Origin: Bacillus sp. ZZV12-4809
Lineage (GTDB): Bacteria > Bacillota > Bacilli > Bacillales > Cytobacillaceae
Assembly (NCBI RefSeq): GCF_009849585.1
Contig: NZ_VCRN01000012.1
Coordinates: 1-64,000 of the forward strand
DNA length: 64,000 nucleotides
Direction of reading: 5' to 3'
The notes below the pieces were generated by a model, which was not told the DNA's origin, made no database searches, and was given only the letters and a program-made list of their open reading frames with translations. The position numbers were made by a program, and so were the translations under genes. Of this stretch, positions 33,866-42,896 are shown one piece after another. The first letter of the stretch is position 1. The number at the start of each line of letters is the position of its first letter.

Positions 33866-34654
33866 ATGCTATATTACCGTACGTATGTGAAAGATGAATC
33901 CCTGCCATGGGTTACCTTTGTTCATGGTGCAGGGGGCAGCTCTGCAATTTGGTATAAACAAATGAGAGAATACAAAAAGCATTTCAATGTTCTGCTGGTA
34001 GATCTGCGGGGGCATGGTCAATCCGGAAGGGGCACCTGGGAAGAAGGTGATCATTTCTCTGAAGTATCTCAGGAAATAGTTGAGGTACTCGATCATCTAG
34101 ATATCGCAGAATCTCACTTTGTCGGAATTTCGCTGGGGACTATCGTAATTCAGACGATCGCACAGGATCATCCCGATAGAGTAGCTTCGATGATATTGGG
34201 CGGAGCCATTACTGAGCTGAACCGGCGCACAAGGTTTTTGATAGCCATTGCGAACCTGACTAAGTATATGCTTCCATATATGCTGCTTTATAAGCTTTTT
34301 GCCTGGATTATCATGCCAAAAAGACACCATCTTGAATCAAGACATGCCTTTGTAAGACAGGCAGCAAAAATGTGCCAAAAAGAATTCATCAATTGGCTGA
34401 GATTAACAAAATCAGTTAACCCGTACCTCGGAAAAATACAATCAAGCATTTCTCACATTCCAACCCTTTTCATCATGGGGCAGGAAGACCACTTGTTTAT
34501 TAAGTCTGTAAAGAGCATTGCCCAAAAAGCAAAAACAGCTACAGTTAAAGTCATTAAAGGGGCAGGCCATGTATGCAATATTGATAAGCCTGATACCTTT
34601 AACCGGATAACCATTGACTTTATTAACAGGCAAAAAAGAAGATTGGCATCATAG
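33866..34654 (+). CDS. Alpha/beta hydrolase
   Basis: From ATG 33866 (GGAG upstream), 262 residues with the HGAGG oxyanion loop (20-24), nucleophile S89 in VGISLGT, acid D208 in MGQEDHLF and H235 in GAGHVCNIDKP, a complete catalytic triad. The cap region (about 120-180) is hydrophobic. Could be an esterase, lipase or cofactor-free haloperoxidase; substrate unknown. ATG 33848 is in frame but lacks a binding site. Confidence 0.88.
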   Translation: MLYYRTYVKDESLPWVTFVHGAGGSSAIWYKQMREYKKHFNVLLVDLRGHGQSGRGTWEEGDHFSEVSQEIVEVLDHLDIAESHFVGISLGTIVIQTIAQDHPDRVASMILGGAITELNRRTRFLIAIANLTKYMLPYMLLYKLFAWIIMPKRHHLESRHAFVRQAAKMCQKEFINWLRLTKSVNPYLGKIQSSISHIPTLFIMGQEDHLFIKSVKSIAQKAKTATVKVIKGAGHVCNIDKPDTFNRITIDFINRQKRRLAS

Positions 34655-34678
34655 AGGATCCTGATGGATCCTTTTTTT
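34655..34678 (+). terminator. Rho-independent terminator
   Basis: AGGATCC, loop TGAT, GGATCCT and TTTTTTT, overlapping the hydrolase stop. Confidence 0.88.
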
Positions 34679-34718
34679 GGAGATGACAGAAAATTTTTAA
34701 AAGTAGGCAAAAGACTGA

Positions 34719-34747
34719 TTGACTTTTACTGTAAGCGGTGATAATCT
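34719..34747 (+). promoter_or_regulatory. Promoter of the bmrCD leader
   Basis: TTGACT (34719-34724), 17-base spacer, TAATCT (34742-34747), 38 bases before the leader peptide start. Confidence 0.6.
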
Positions 34748-34784
34748 TACCAATATGGAAAAAAATGAAAAGGAGGGCTACAAA

Positions 34785-34865
34785 ATGATCTTAATTCATC
34801 ATCATCAAACAACAGCACATAAATTAATAACTGTAACCTCTCCTTTAAAACATATTAAACTCTAA
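34785..34865 (+). CDS. BmrB-like leader peptide
   Basis: AAGGAGG precedes an ATG that opens a 26-residue peptide (begins MILIHHHQTTAHKL, ends PLKHIKL). It has no protein family but lies between a promoter and an intrinsic terminator upstream of bmrCD. In B. subtilis the leader peptide BmrB (54 residues) controls bmrCD by ribosome-mediated attenuation: ribosome-targeting antibiotics stall translation of the leader and open the terminator. The last third of this frame is complementary to the sequence just after its stop, which fits that mechanism. Confidence 0.7.
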   Translation: MILIHHHQTTAHKLITVTSPLKHIKL

Positions 34866-34966
34866 ACAGGATTTGCCTGCACTTTAAAGGAGCACAGGTT
34901 ACATTAGGTAACGTGGGCTCTTCTGTCTCTAAAGACATATCGCATGCCGCGGTATGTCTTTTTTTC
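34833..34966 (+). promoter_or_regulatory. Transcription attenuator of bmrCD
   Basis: Within the leader frame GTAACC (34833-34838) and TCCTTTAAA (34841-34849) pair with GGTTAC (34897-34902) and TTTAAAGGA (34883-34891). GTTAC (34898-34902) can instead pair with GTAAC (34908-34912). The terminator stem follows (AAAGACATATC with GGTATGTCTTT, 34931-34961) plus a T run. A ribosome stalled on the leader would block the first pairing and shift the balance. Confidence 0.65.
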
Positions 34967-35073
34967 GTCCAATAATACAATAACCAACAGGAAATACAGG
35001 CACTGCCTGTTTCCATAAATGTAAGTTTTAATAGAGGCTGTTTTCGCAGCCAAATAAACAAGGAGGAACTTTT

Positions 35074-35133
35074 ATGAATGCTGTAAGAATGAAAAGAAAA
35101 ACAATTTTGCCGGAGGATCTGGATGGAGGCTAG
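35074..35133 (+). CDS. Second mini-gene before bmrC
   Basis: AAGGAGG followed by ATG 35074 and a 19-residue basic frame (starts MNAVRMKRKTIL). It lies after the attenuator and before the transporter start, so could couple translation or be a second leader. A small inverted repeat (ATGAAAGCTC with GAGCTTCAT, near 35159-35188) separates it from bmrC. Confidence 0.4.
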   Translation: MNAVRMKRKTILPEDLDGG

Positions 35134-35208
35134 TTATGAATTTGCTGCTGGTTTATGTATGAAAGCTCTCTTTAAACTTGAGCTTCATACCGGAAAGGGG
35201 AGAGATCG

Positions 35209-36966
35209 TTGTTTTCGATTTTAGGTAAATTAAGCTGGTTTTTTAAAGAAAACTGGAAAAGGTATACAAGTGCCATTACACTGCTGATCCTTGTAGGAAT
35301 TCTTGATGTCATGCCTCCAAGGCTTGTCGGAATGGCGATTGATGACATCCATTTGGGTCAAATGAGCAGTGCTAAAATAGTGGAATACCTTGGAGTATTG
35401 GCAAGCATTACAATTGTATCCTATGCAATAACCTATATCTGGATGTATCAGCTCTTCGGAGGGGCATTCCTAGTTGAAAGAAAGCTGCGTTCACAGTTTA
35501 TGGGCCACCTATTAAAAATGACTCCAACATTTTTTGAGAAAAACCGGACCGGTGATTTAATGGCCAGGGCAACAAATGATTTAAAAGCGATTTCGGTAAC
35601 AGCCGGTTTTGGAATATTAACCCTCGTGGATTCCAGCGTTTTTATGCTGACAATATTGTTTACCATGGGATTTCTGGTTAGCTGGAAACTAACCTTTGCA
35701 GCAATATTGCCGCTGCCTATCATGGCTTATCTGATAAAAGTTTACGGGAAAAAGATTCATACACGGTTTATGAGTGCCCAGGATGCTTTCGGAGAACTAA
35801 ATGACCGGGTACTTGAATCCGTTTCGGGAGTTCGGGTGGTGCGCGCTTATGTTCAGGAAAGAGCTGATCAGCAGCGTTTCCATGAACTCACTGAAGATGT
35901 TTACAGCAAAAATATTGAAGTGGCGAAAATTGATTCTCTTTTTGAACCGACGATAAAGGTGATTGTGGGCTTAAGCTATCTGATAGGACTTGGATATGGC
36001 GCTTACCTTGTTTTCCACCAAACCATCACTCTGGGCCAGCTTGTGTCTTTTAATGTGTACTTGGGCATGCTGATTTGGCCAATGTTTGCTATAGGAGAAT
36101 TAATTAATATTATGCAAAGGGGAAATGCATCCCTTGACCGGGTGCAGGAAACTTTGTCAGCTAAGCAGGATATTGAGAATCCTGAAACCCCTTCTATGGT
36201 TGAAGTCCCTGCCAATGTTACCTTCGAGGATGTACATTTCCAGTATCCATCCTCAAAAACGGCTAATCTCACAGGGATTAAGCTGCATATTGAACGCGGG
36301 GAAACACTCGGTATTGTAGGAAAAACAGGCAGCGGTAAGACCACTTTTATCAAGCAGCTATTAAGAGAATATCCGTCAGGGTCAGGGAAGCTTGCCATTG
36401 CAGGCGTTCCGATTGAAGAACAGGAGCTTGAAAGGACGAGGGGATGGATTGGTTATGTTCCTCAGGATCATGTTCTTTTCTCAAGGACTGTACGGGAAAA
36501 CATCCTTTTTGGAAAAGAGGAATCAACTGAAGAGGAAATGCAAAAAGCGATTGATTTGGCAGCTTTTCGAAAAGATCTTGAACTTCTGCCGGAAGGGCTT
36601 GGAACAATGGTCGGTGAAAAAGGAGTGGCCTTATCAGGAGGTCAAAAACAGCGGATTTCGATTGCTCGTGCACTTGTGAAGGATCCGGAAATTCTGATTC
36701 TTGATGACTCTCTTTCAGCCGTTGATGCTAAAACAGAGAAGAAAATTATTGAAAATATCCGGACTGAACGCAAAGGAAAAACAACAATCATTACGACACA
36801 CAGGATGTCCGCAGTCCAGCATGCCGATCATATTATTGTCCTTGATGAAGGCAGGATAGCAGAAGAAGGCACTCATGAGGACTTGATGGCTATGGATGGA
36901 TGGTACAAGGAACAATTTTTGAGGCAGCAGACTCAAACAACTGCTGAAGAGGAGGTGCTTTCGTGA
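35209..36966 (+). CDS. bmrC: Multidrug ABC exporter subunit BmrC (YheI)
   Basis: A 585-residue half-transporter: six membrane helices (about 15-310) and an ATPase domain with Walker A GKTGSGKTT, signature LSGGQKQR and Walker B ILILDDSLSAVD. The residue after the Walker B aspartate is D, not the catalytic E, i.e. a degenerate site as in heterodimeric exporters. Length equals B. subtilis YheI. TTG start after AAAGGGGAG; overlaps bmrD by four bases. With BmrD it exports drugs across the membrane. Confidence 0.93.
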   Translation: MFSILGKLSWFFKENWKRYTSAITLLILVGILDVMPPRLVGMAIDDIHLGQMSSAKIVEYLGVLASITIVSYAITYIWMYQLFGGAFLVERKLRSQFMGHLLKMTPTFFEKNRTGDLMARATNDLKAISVTAGFGILTLVDSSVFMLTILFTMGFLVSWKLTFAAILPLPIMAYLIKVYGKKIHTRFMSAQDAFGELNDRVLESVSGVRVVRAYVQERADQQRFHELTEDVYSKNIEVAKIDSLFEPTIKVIVGLSYLIGLGYGAYLVFHQTITLGQLVSFNVYLGMLIWPMFAIGELINIMQRGNASLDRVQETLSAKQDIENPETPSMVEVPANVTFEDVHFQYPSSKTANLTGIKLHIERGETLGIVGKTGSGKTTFIKQLLREYPSGSGKLAIAGVPIEEQELERTRGWIGYVPQDHVLFSRTVRENILFGKEESTEEEMQKAIDLAAFRKDLELLPEGLGTMVGEKGVALSGGQKQRISIARALVKDPEILILDDSLSAVDAKTEKKIIENIRTERKGKTTIITTHRMSAVQHADHIIVLDEGRIAEEGTHEDLMAMDGWYKEQFLRQQTQTTAEEEVLS

Positions 36967-38975
36967 CTACAGGAAAGCGGTTATTCCAGTATGCACTTCA
37001 TTATAAGAAAATAATTATTGCTGCCCTGCTGATGCTAACAGTAGCAGTAGCAGCAGATCTGGCAGGGCCTTTTATCGCAAAGAAGATGATTGATGACCAT
37101 ATCCTTGGCATAGAATCTGTCTGGTATCAGACAGAAGACAGAGAAGATGCCGTGGAGTATGATGGCCAGTTTTACAAAAAGGAGCAAAACCTAGATCAGG
37201 ATGAGCGGAAAATAGATCAGGCCCGCATCCTGCAGGCTGGAAGCCAATTCATCTTTATCAGCGGTGACATTGCTTTTGATGGAGAGCGAACGTTCAAAGA
37301 GGGTAAACTCTTTATTGAAAAAGGCGGCCAGACTGAAACATATGCAGGGAAGGCATTGTCTGTTGAAGAATTGATGCTATTTTATTCACCTGAGATTCCT
37401 AAAATTATTCAGCTTTTGGCTTTTTACTTTGGATTGCTGGTTGTCGCTGCATTTTTTCAGTACGGCCAGAGATTTTTTCTGCAAAAGTCAGCAAACAGGA
37501 TTATCCAGCAAATGAGAAAGGATGTCTTCGGACAGATACAAAGGCTGCCAATTAGTTATTTTGATAATCTTCCGGCAGGCAAGGTGGTTGCCCGTATAAC
37601 GAATGATACAGAAGCCATCCGTGAGCTTTATGTGACAGTATTGGCAACCTTTTTTACAAGTGCCATATATATTTCAGGTATTTATATCGCATTGTTTATT
37701 TTAAATGCCAAGCTTGCTGCGATATGTCTAATCCTGCTTCCGATTTTATATGTTTGGGCGATTGTGTATCGGAAGTATGCATCAAAATATAATCACGTGA
37801 TCCGTTCAAGGGTGAGTGATATCAATGGAATAGTTAACGAATCGATACAGGGTATGAACATTATCCAGGCGTTTGGCCGCGAAAAAGATACACAGAAGGA
37901 TTTTGAAAAGCTGAATACAGAGCATTTTACCTTCCAAAATAAACTCTTGAGCCTGAATTCACTTACATCGCATAATTTAGTGGGCGTGCTGAGGAATGTG
38001 GTTTTTGTAGCATTTATCTGGTACTTTGGAGGAGAATCGCTTAATGCTTCAGCTGTCATTTCACTTGGGATGTTATATGCGTTTGTAGACTATATTAACC
38101 GCCTGTTTCAGCCTGTGCAGGGCATTGTTAACCAATTGGCCAATCTTGAACAGGCATTGGTTGCCGGTGAACGAGTCTTCAAACTGCTTGATGAGGAAGG
38201 CATTGATATCAGTGATAATAAAATACCCCGCTATAAAGGGAATGTTACATTTGATCATGTGCACTTCGGCTACAAGGAGAAGGAATATGTGCTGAAGGAT
38301 CTTAATTTTGAAGCAAAGCACGGTGAGACAGTTGCACTCGTAGGCCATACTGGCTCAGGGAAGAGTTCAATCATGAACCTGCTTTTCCGCTTTTATGATT
38401 GTCAGGAAGGCAAAATAATGATCGATGGAATGGATATTAAACAGATTCCAAGGCAGGAGCTTAGAAAGCATATGGGCATCGTCCTTCAGGATCCTTTTTT
38501 GTTCACAGGAACCATTGCTTCAAATGTCAGTCTTGATGACCCGGAAATATCAAGGGAGAAAGTGGAAAAGGCCCTGAAGGATGTCGGAGCAGATAAGATA
38601 TTTCAGCATCTTGAAAAAGGCTTCGATGAGCCGGTTATCGAGAAGGGAAGTACGCTCTCCAGCGGGCAGAGACAGCTTATTTCATTTGCACGTGCCCTTG
38701 CTTTTGATCCTGCCATCCTTATACTGGATGAAGCAACATCAAGCATAGACACTGAGACAGAATTAATTATCCAGGAAGCGATGGACGTGCTCAAAAAAGG
38801 AAGAACCACCTTTATCATCGCCCATCGGCTTTCGACAATCCGCAATGCTGATCAAATCCTCGTTCTGGATAGAGGCAGAATCGTTGAAAAAGGAAACCAT
38901 GAAGAGTTAATGGAGCGTAAGGGAAAATACTATCAGATGTATCAGCTCCAGCAGGGATCAACACTTGCAGGATAG
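36963..38975 (+). CDS. bmrD: Multidrug ABC exporter subunit BmrD (YheH)
   Basis: A 670-residue half-transporter. Between the first two membrane helices lies an extra acidic extracytoplasmic domain (about 45-140), characteristic of BmrD. ATPase domain: Walker A GHTGSGKSS, signature LSSGQRQL, Walker B ILILDEATSSID with the catalytic E, complementing BmrC's degenerate site. GTG start overlapping bmrC (GTGA). Terminator follows at 38980. Confidence 0.94.
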   Translation: MTTGKRLFQYALHYKKIIIAALLMLTVAVAADLAGPFIAKKMIDDHILGIESVWYQTEDREDAVEYDGQFYKKEQNLDQDERKIDQARILQAGSQFIFISGDIAFDGERTFKEGKLFIEKGGQTETYAGKALSVEELMLFYSPEIPKIIQLLAFYFGLLVVAAFFQYGQRFFLQKSANRIIQQMRKDVFGQIQRLPISYFDNLPAGKVVARITNDTEAIRELYVTVLATFFTSAIYISGIYIALFILNAKLAAICLILLPILYVWAIVYRKYASKYNHVIRSRVSDINGIVNESIQGMNIIQAFGREKDTQKDFEKLNTEHFTFQNKLLSLNSLTSHNLVGVLRNVVFVAFIWYFGGESLNASAVISLGMLYAFVDYINRLFQPVQGIVNQLANLEQALVAGERVFKLLDEEGIDISDNKIPRYKGNVTFDHVHFGYKEKEYVLKDLNFEAKHGETVALVGHTGSGKSSIMNLLFRFYDCQEGKIMIDGMDIKQIPRQELRKHMGIVLQDPFLFTGTIASNVSLDDPEISREKVEKALKDVGADKIFQHLEKGFDEPVIEKGSTLSSGQRQLISFARALAFDPAILILDEATSSIDTETELIIQEAMDVLKKGRTTFIIAHRLSTIRNADQILVLDRGRIVEKGNHEELMERKGKYYQMYQLQQGSTLAG

Positions 38976-38979
38976 GGGG

Positions 38980-39002
38980 AAGCGCCGGAGGGCGCTTTCT
39001 TT
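38980..39002 (+). terminator. Terminator of bmrCD
   Basis: AAGCGCC, loop GGAG, GGCGCTT then TCTTTTAT. Confidence 0.75.
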
Positions 39003-39164
39003 TATAATTAACACGCGGAAACACCGGTTATCGCGAATATCTTTTCCAAGCGACTTGTTCAAAAAGTATTCACATTCCCGACACAGAAAAGTGCCGAACA
39101 AGGAATTTCTGTTCAGTGAATTCATGATACTTTGATATTATCATGAATATCTGGAGGAGATTAT

Positions 39165-39248
39165 ATGGAGGAATTTTCTATTACATTGGTGATTGCAAGC
39201 ATTATGGTCCTTGGCTATTTTATTGGGTACACAATAGTAAAAGCATAG
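39165..39248 (+). CDS. 27-residue membrane peptide
   Basis: GGAGGA lies eight bases before ATG 39165. The 27-residue product is a single membrane helix (ITLVIASIMVLGYFIGYTIV) with a short acidic start and basic end. Followed by its own terminator, which argues for an independent micro-gene. No family recognised. Confidence 0.55.
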   Translation: MEEFSITLVIASIMVLGYFIGYTIVKA

Positions 39249-39277
39249 CTGCCGGCTGACTACCCAGGCAGTTTTTT
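39249..39277 (+). terminator. Rho-independent terminator
   Basis: CTGCC ... GGCAG stem followed by TTTTTT, right after the 27-residue gene. Confidence 0.75.
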
Positions 39278-39358
39278 ATACTGATTTTTATCATTAAATT
39301 TTGAAAATAAGGGAAAAGAATAAAAAGGAATCATAAAATTATATAAGGAGGTATGAAA

Positions 39359-40741
39359 TTGGCTGATTTTAGGATTGAAAAAGATACACTCGGCGAAGTG
39401 AAGGTGCCTGCTGATAAATATTGGGGAGCCCAGACACAGCGGAGCAAGGACAATTTTAAAATTGGCATTGAAAAGATGCCGATGGAAGTAATTTATGCAT
39501 TTGCCAAAGTAAAACGTTCTGCTGCAGTTGTCAACAACAGACTTGGGAAGCTTTCCCATGACAAACTGGAGGCTATCACAAGAGCCTGTGATGAAGTTCT
39601 TAACCATAAGTTTGACAGCCACTTTCCTCTGGCTGTATGGCAGACAGGAAGCGGCACACAATCAAATATGAATGTAAACGAGGTTGTCGCCAGAAGGGCG
39701 AATGAATGGCTGGAAGAGAAGGGGATTCGGGATACTAAAGTTCATCCCAATGATGATGTGAATATGTCTCAAAGCTCAAATGATACATTTCCGACTGCTA
39801 TGCATATTGCGGCTTATACAGAGGCGGAGGAAAAACTGCTGCCATCATTAAAGGAAATGATAAAGACAGTTAAATCGAAAGAGGAAGCCTTTAAAACAAT
39901 CGTTAAAATCGGCAGGACTCATCTGCAGGATGCAACCCCTCTTACATTGGGACAGGAAATCAGCGGCTGGCGTGCCATGCTTGAAAAAAATGAAAAAATG
40001 CTGATTGGCGCAAAGCAGTATCTGCTGGACTTAGCTATTGGCGGTACTGCAGTCGGAACGGGCATTAATGCAGATAAGTCATTTGGACCTGAAATGGCAA
40101 ACGAAATATCCAGACTTACGGGCTATCCATTCCGTTCATCTGAAAATAAATTTCAGGCCCTGACCAGCCACAATGAAATTGTCCATTTTCATGGTACATT
40201 GAAGGGGCTTGCAGCGGATCTAATGAAGATAGCCAACGACATCCGCTGGCTTGCGAGCGGGCCGCGCAGCGGAATTGGAGAATTATCGATTCCTGCAAAT
40301 GAACCAGGCAGCTCCATCATGCCAGGCAAAGTAAATCCGACACAAAGTGAAGCTCTTACGATGGTAGTTTGCCAGGTTTTTGGAAATGATGCCTCAATCG
40401 GATTCGCGGCAAGTCAGGGGAATTTTGAATTGAATGTGTTTAAGCCTGTTATTATTTATAATCTTCTTCAAAGCATCAGGATTCTTGCAGATGGAATGGC
40501 CTCTTTTAATGAGAAATGCATGATGGGACTGGAGGCTAACAAAGAAGTGATTAATGGCCATGTTGAGAGATCATTAATGCTTGTAACAGCGCTCAATCCG
40601 CATATTGGCTATGAAAAAGCGGCGGAAATTGCCAAACTCGCATTCAGAGAGAATTCGACCTTGAAAGAAGCAGCCTTAAAAACAGGCTATATTACAGAAG
40701 AACAATATGAGAAATGGGTTGTGCCTGAAAAGATGGTCTAA
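39359..40741 (+). CDS. fumC: Fumarate hydratase class II (FumC)
   Basis: A 460-residue enzyme that interconverts fumarate and malate in the TCA cycle. The aspartase/fumarase signature [15 protein letters not shown], the substrate-binding [13 protein letters not shown] and the [13 protein letters not shown] [14 protein letters not shown] stretch are all present. TTG 39359 is chosen because AGGAGG (39346-39351) is correctly spaced for it, whereas ATG 39353 is adjacent to it. Confidence 0.95.
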   Translation: MADFRIEKDTLGEVKVPADKYWGAQTQRSKDNFKIGIEKMPMEVIYAFAKVKRSAAVVNNRLGKLSHDKLEAITRACDEVLNHKFDSHFPLAVWQTGSGTQSNMNVNEVVARRANEWLEEKGIRDTKVHPNDDVNMSQSSNDTFPTAMHIAAYTEAEEKLLPSLKEMIKTVKSKEEAFKTIVKIGRTHLQDATPLTLGQEISGWRAMLEKNEKMLIGAKQYLLDLAIGGTAVGTGINADKSFGPEMANEISRLTGYPFRSSENKFQALTSHNEIVHFHGTLKGLAADLMKIANDIRWLASGPRSGIGELSIPANEPGSSIMPGKVNPTQSEALTMVVCQVFGNDASIGFAASQGNFELNVFKPVIIYNLLQSIRILADGMASFNEKCMMGLEANKEVINGHVERSLMLVTALNPHIGYEKAAEIAKLAFRENSTLKEAALKTGYITEEQYEKWVVPEKMV

Positions 40742-40780
40742 ATAATAAGCAGTTTGAGGCAAAATAACAACTTATATAAA

Positions 40781-40809
40781 ATGGCCCCCCTTTCAAGAAG
40801 GAGGGCCAT
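40781..40809 (-). terminator. Terminator between fumC and SASP gene
   Basis: ATGGCCCCCCTT with AAGGAGGGCCAT (one mismatch), T-rich on the minus-strand side; serves the SASP transcript and perhaps fumC. Confidence 0.75.
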
Positions 40810-40841
40810 AGCCATATTTATTCAATTGTTATCTTGCTATA

Positions 40842-41060
40842 TTAGAAAGAACCGCCGCCAAGCTGTTGCTCAGCCATTTGTACAAGGCGTTTTGTAATTT
40901 CTCCCCCAACAGATCCATTAGCGCGGGAAGTTGTTTCTGCACCAAGGTTTACACCAAATTCAGTAGCGATTTCGTACTTCATTTGATCAAGTGCTTGAGC
41001 TACTCCTGGTACTAGTAATTGGTTTGAGGAATTGCTTCTGCTAGATGATTGGTTGTTCAT
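40842..41060 (-). CDS. Alpha/beta-type small acid-soluble spore protein
   Basis: A 72-residue SASP with the DNA-binding core: [18 protein letters not shown] (containing the GPR-protease cleavage region EIATEFGV) and [20 protein letters not shown]. These proteins saturate spore DNA and protect it from UV. GAGGAGG precedes ATG 41060. A close paralog lies at 52613-52813. Expression should be in the forespore by sigma-G, but I could not locate a convincing promoter. Confidence 0.96.
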   Translation of the reverse strand: MNNQSSSRSNSSNQLLVPGVAQALDQMKYEIATEFGVNLGAETTSRANGSVGGEITKRLVQMAEQQLGGGSF

Positions 41061-41356
41061 GTGATTTCCTCCTCGAAATATAAGTGTATTGGTTTTTGGT
41101 TGGGTTAGCTGGAATTGCACCAGCGCAAGGATATGATCCTGCTCCACTGCCTGGCGTAACCCATCGTTTTTTAGTGCTGGTGCTTGATGACGCTGTGTTT
41201 ACTCTCTATTATGTTTGATTTATAAAAGTTTATTCTTTCAGAAAATCGGGAATTTTTTCCTAAAAAAAACTTGTGATTAAGAGTTTTACATAACGAAGGT
41301 TAAACAGACAAATCATAATAAATATCAGTAAGGAAAACGAAAGTGAGAGGATTGGA
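41061..41356. other. Divergent intergenic region
   Basis: Between the SASP gene and the zinc-ribbon gene. Contains scattered GC-rich short repeats of CACCAGC/GCTGGTG near 41116 and 41175, but no gene or clear promoter. Confidence 0.4.
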
Positions 41357-41599
41357 ATGGCTATTTGCTCAGTCTGCAACGGCTTTGAGAATATCGAAGC
41401 AGCCTGCAGCTCCTGCGGAAGCAAGATGGAGGACAGTGGAAGAGTAATGGACTTTTACGATGATTATAGTGCGTATATGCCAATTGACCAGATGAAAATG
41501 GAGGATGGCTATCCCCGGGATTACCAGCAGGAAGAGTGTCCGCATTTGCTGAAGTGTCCATCATGCGGCCATGATTCTGTAAAGTTTATCAAAGAGTAG
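41357..41599 (+). CDS. Zinc-ribbon-like small protein
   Basis: An 80-residue protein with two metal-binding knuckle pairs: C4-x2-C7 with C17-x2-C20, and C61-x-H63 with C67-x2-C70 (LKCPSCGHDS). The middle (25-55) is acidic and Tyr/Met-rich. Such double ribbons may bind nucleic acid or protein; no function can be assigned. GAGAGG precedes the ATG. Monocistronic. Confidence 0.7.
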   Translation: MAICSVCNGFENIEAACSSCGSKMEDSGRVMDFYDDYSAYMPIDQMKMEDGYPRDYQQEECPHLLKCPSCGHDSVKFIKE

Positions 41600-41641
41600 A
41601 ATGTACTCGTGGGGGCAGTAGAGCAGGACAGCATAAAATAA

Positions 41642-41662
41642 CCCCGTCAGTTTTTGACGGGG
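41642..41662. terminator. Terminator after msmX
   Basis: CCCCGTCA with TGACGGGG around GTTTTT; T-rich on the minus-strand exit (TTATTTTAT), so mainly for msmX and usable in both directions. Confidence 0.82.
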
Positions 41663-41671
41663 CATTCAATG

Positions 41672-42781
41672 TTATTCTTTATCAGAACGAATTCTTCTTT
41701 CATGGTCTGCATCAAAGAAGTGCGCTTTGTTCATATCGAAAGCGAGTTCAAGGTTTTGGCCCGGCTGAATATCTGTGCGGGAATCGACGCGTGCAACGAA
41801 ATCCTGGCCTTCGATGCTTGAGTAAATCATTGTTTCAGCACCAGTCAGTTCGGAAACGTCAATGCGGGTATTGATTTTTGAACCTGCAGATGCATCAATA
41901 AATACCGGTTCATCGTGAATATCTTCCGGTCGAATGCCGAGGATAATATTTTTTCCTGTATATCCCTGTTCACGAAGAACCTTCATTTTACCTTCCGGGA
42001 CAGCTATCTGAGTTTTGCCAATGATAAATTTGCCCTCTTCAAGCTTTCCGTTAAAGAAGTTCATCGCGGGTGAACCGATAAATCCGCCTACAAATACGTT
42101 TTCAGGCTTTTCGTAAACCTCTTTTGGTGCACCAACCTGCTGAATTACTCCATCCTTCATAACAACCAGGCGGGTAGCCATTGTCATGGCCTCTGTCTGG
42201 TCATGTGTAACATAGATAGTTGTGGTCTGAAGACGCTGGTGCAGTTTGGCGATCTCTGCACGCATTTGAACACGAAGCTTTGCATCAAGGTTTGATAAAG
42301 GCTCATCCATCAGAAAGACCTTTGCATCTCGGACAATCGCACGGCCCAATGCTACACGCTGGCGCTGTCCGCCTGACAATGCTTTTGGCTTGCGGTCAAG
42401 ATAAGGCTCAAGCCCAAGAATTTTTGCTGCCTCTTTTACACGGCGGTCGATTTCATCTTTTGGAAACTTACGAAGTTTAAGGCCGAAAGCCATATTATCA
42501 TACACGGACATATGAGGATAAAGTGCATAGTTCTGGAAAACCATTGCAATATCACGATCTTTCGGAGGGACATCGTTGACACGCTTCTCGTCGATATAGA
42601 AGTCGCCTTTTGAAATTTCCTCAAGGCCTGCAATCATACGAAGGGTTGTGGATTTACCGCAGCCGGAAGGACCGACAAAAACAATAAATTCCTTATCTTT
42701 AATATGAAGGTTAAAATCTTCTACAGCTGTTACTTTATTATCATAAATTTTATAAATATTATCGAGTTTTAATTCTGCCAT
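41672..42781 (-). CDS. msmX: Multi-sugar ABC transporter ATPase MsmX
   Basis: A 369-residue ATPase of the UgpC/MsmX type: Walker A GPSGCGKSTT, signature LSGGQRQRVALGRAI, Walker B VFLMDEPLSNLD, switch THDQTEA, and a C-terminal regulatory OB fold (about 240-365). MsmX is shared by several oligosaccharide importers in B. subtilis, and here too it stands alone without permease genes. It neighbours yxkF as in B. subtilis. A cre-like site lies about 90 bases upstream. Confidence 0.93.
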   Translation of the reverse strand: MAELKLDNIYKIYDNKVTAVEDFNLHIKDKEFIVFVGPSGCGKSTTLRMIAGLEEISKGDFYIDEKRVNDVPPKDRDIAMVFQNYALYPHMSVYDNMAFGLKLRKFPKDEIDRRVKEAAKILGLEPYLDRKPKALSGGQRQRVALGRAIVRDAKVFLMDEPLSNLDAKLRVQMRAEIAKLHQRLQTTTIYVTHDQTEAMTMATRLVVMKDGVIQQVGAPKEVYEKPENVFVGGFIGSPAMNFFNGKLEEGKFIIGKTQIAVPEGKMKVLREQGYTGKNIILGIRPEDIHDEPVFIDASAGSKINTRIDVSELTGAETMIYSSIEGQDFVARVDSRTDIQPGQNLELAFDMNKAHFFDADHERRIRSDKE

Positions 42782-42867
42782 CAGGGTAACCTCCCAATAA
42801 TCTTTTTCTTAATTATAGTTTAATGGATATGAGGGTTTTCCCATATGGCCAAACTGCACAAAAAAAC

Positions 42868-42881
42868 TGAAAGCGTTTTTA
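42868..42881 (-). promoter_or_regulatory. cre-like site upstream of msmX
   Basis: TGAAAGCGTTTTTA matches the CcpA consensus TGWAARCGYTWNCW at all but one position. Location between msmX and yxkF fits carbon catabolite control of a sugar ATPase. Confidence 0.45.
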
Positions 42882-42896
42882 TGCAATGTGCTCAAA

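Noticed and set aside
41061-41220. Sigma-G promoter of the SASP gene
   Set aside because: Expected from biology, but no pair of boxes with acceptable spacing could be identified by eye.
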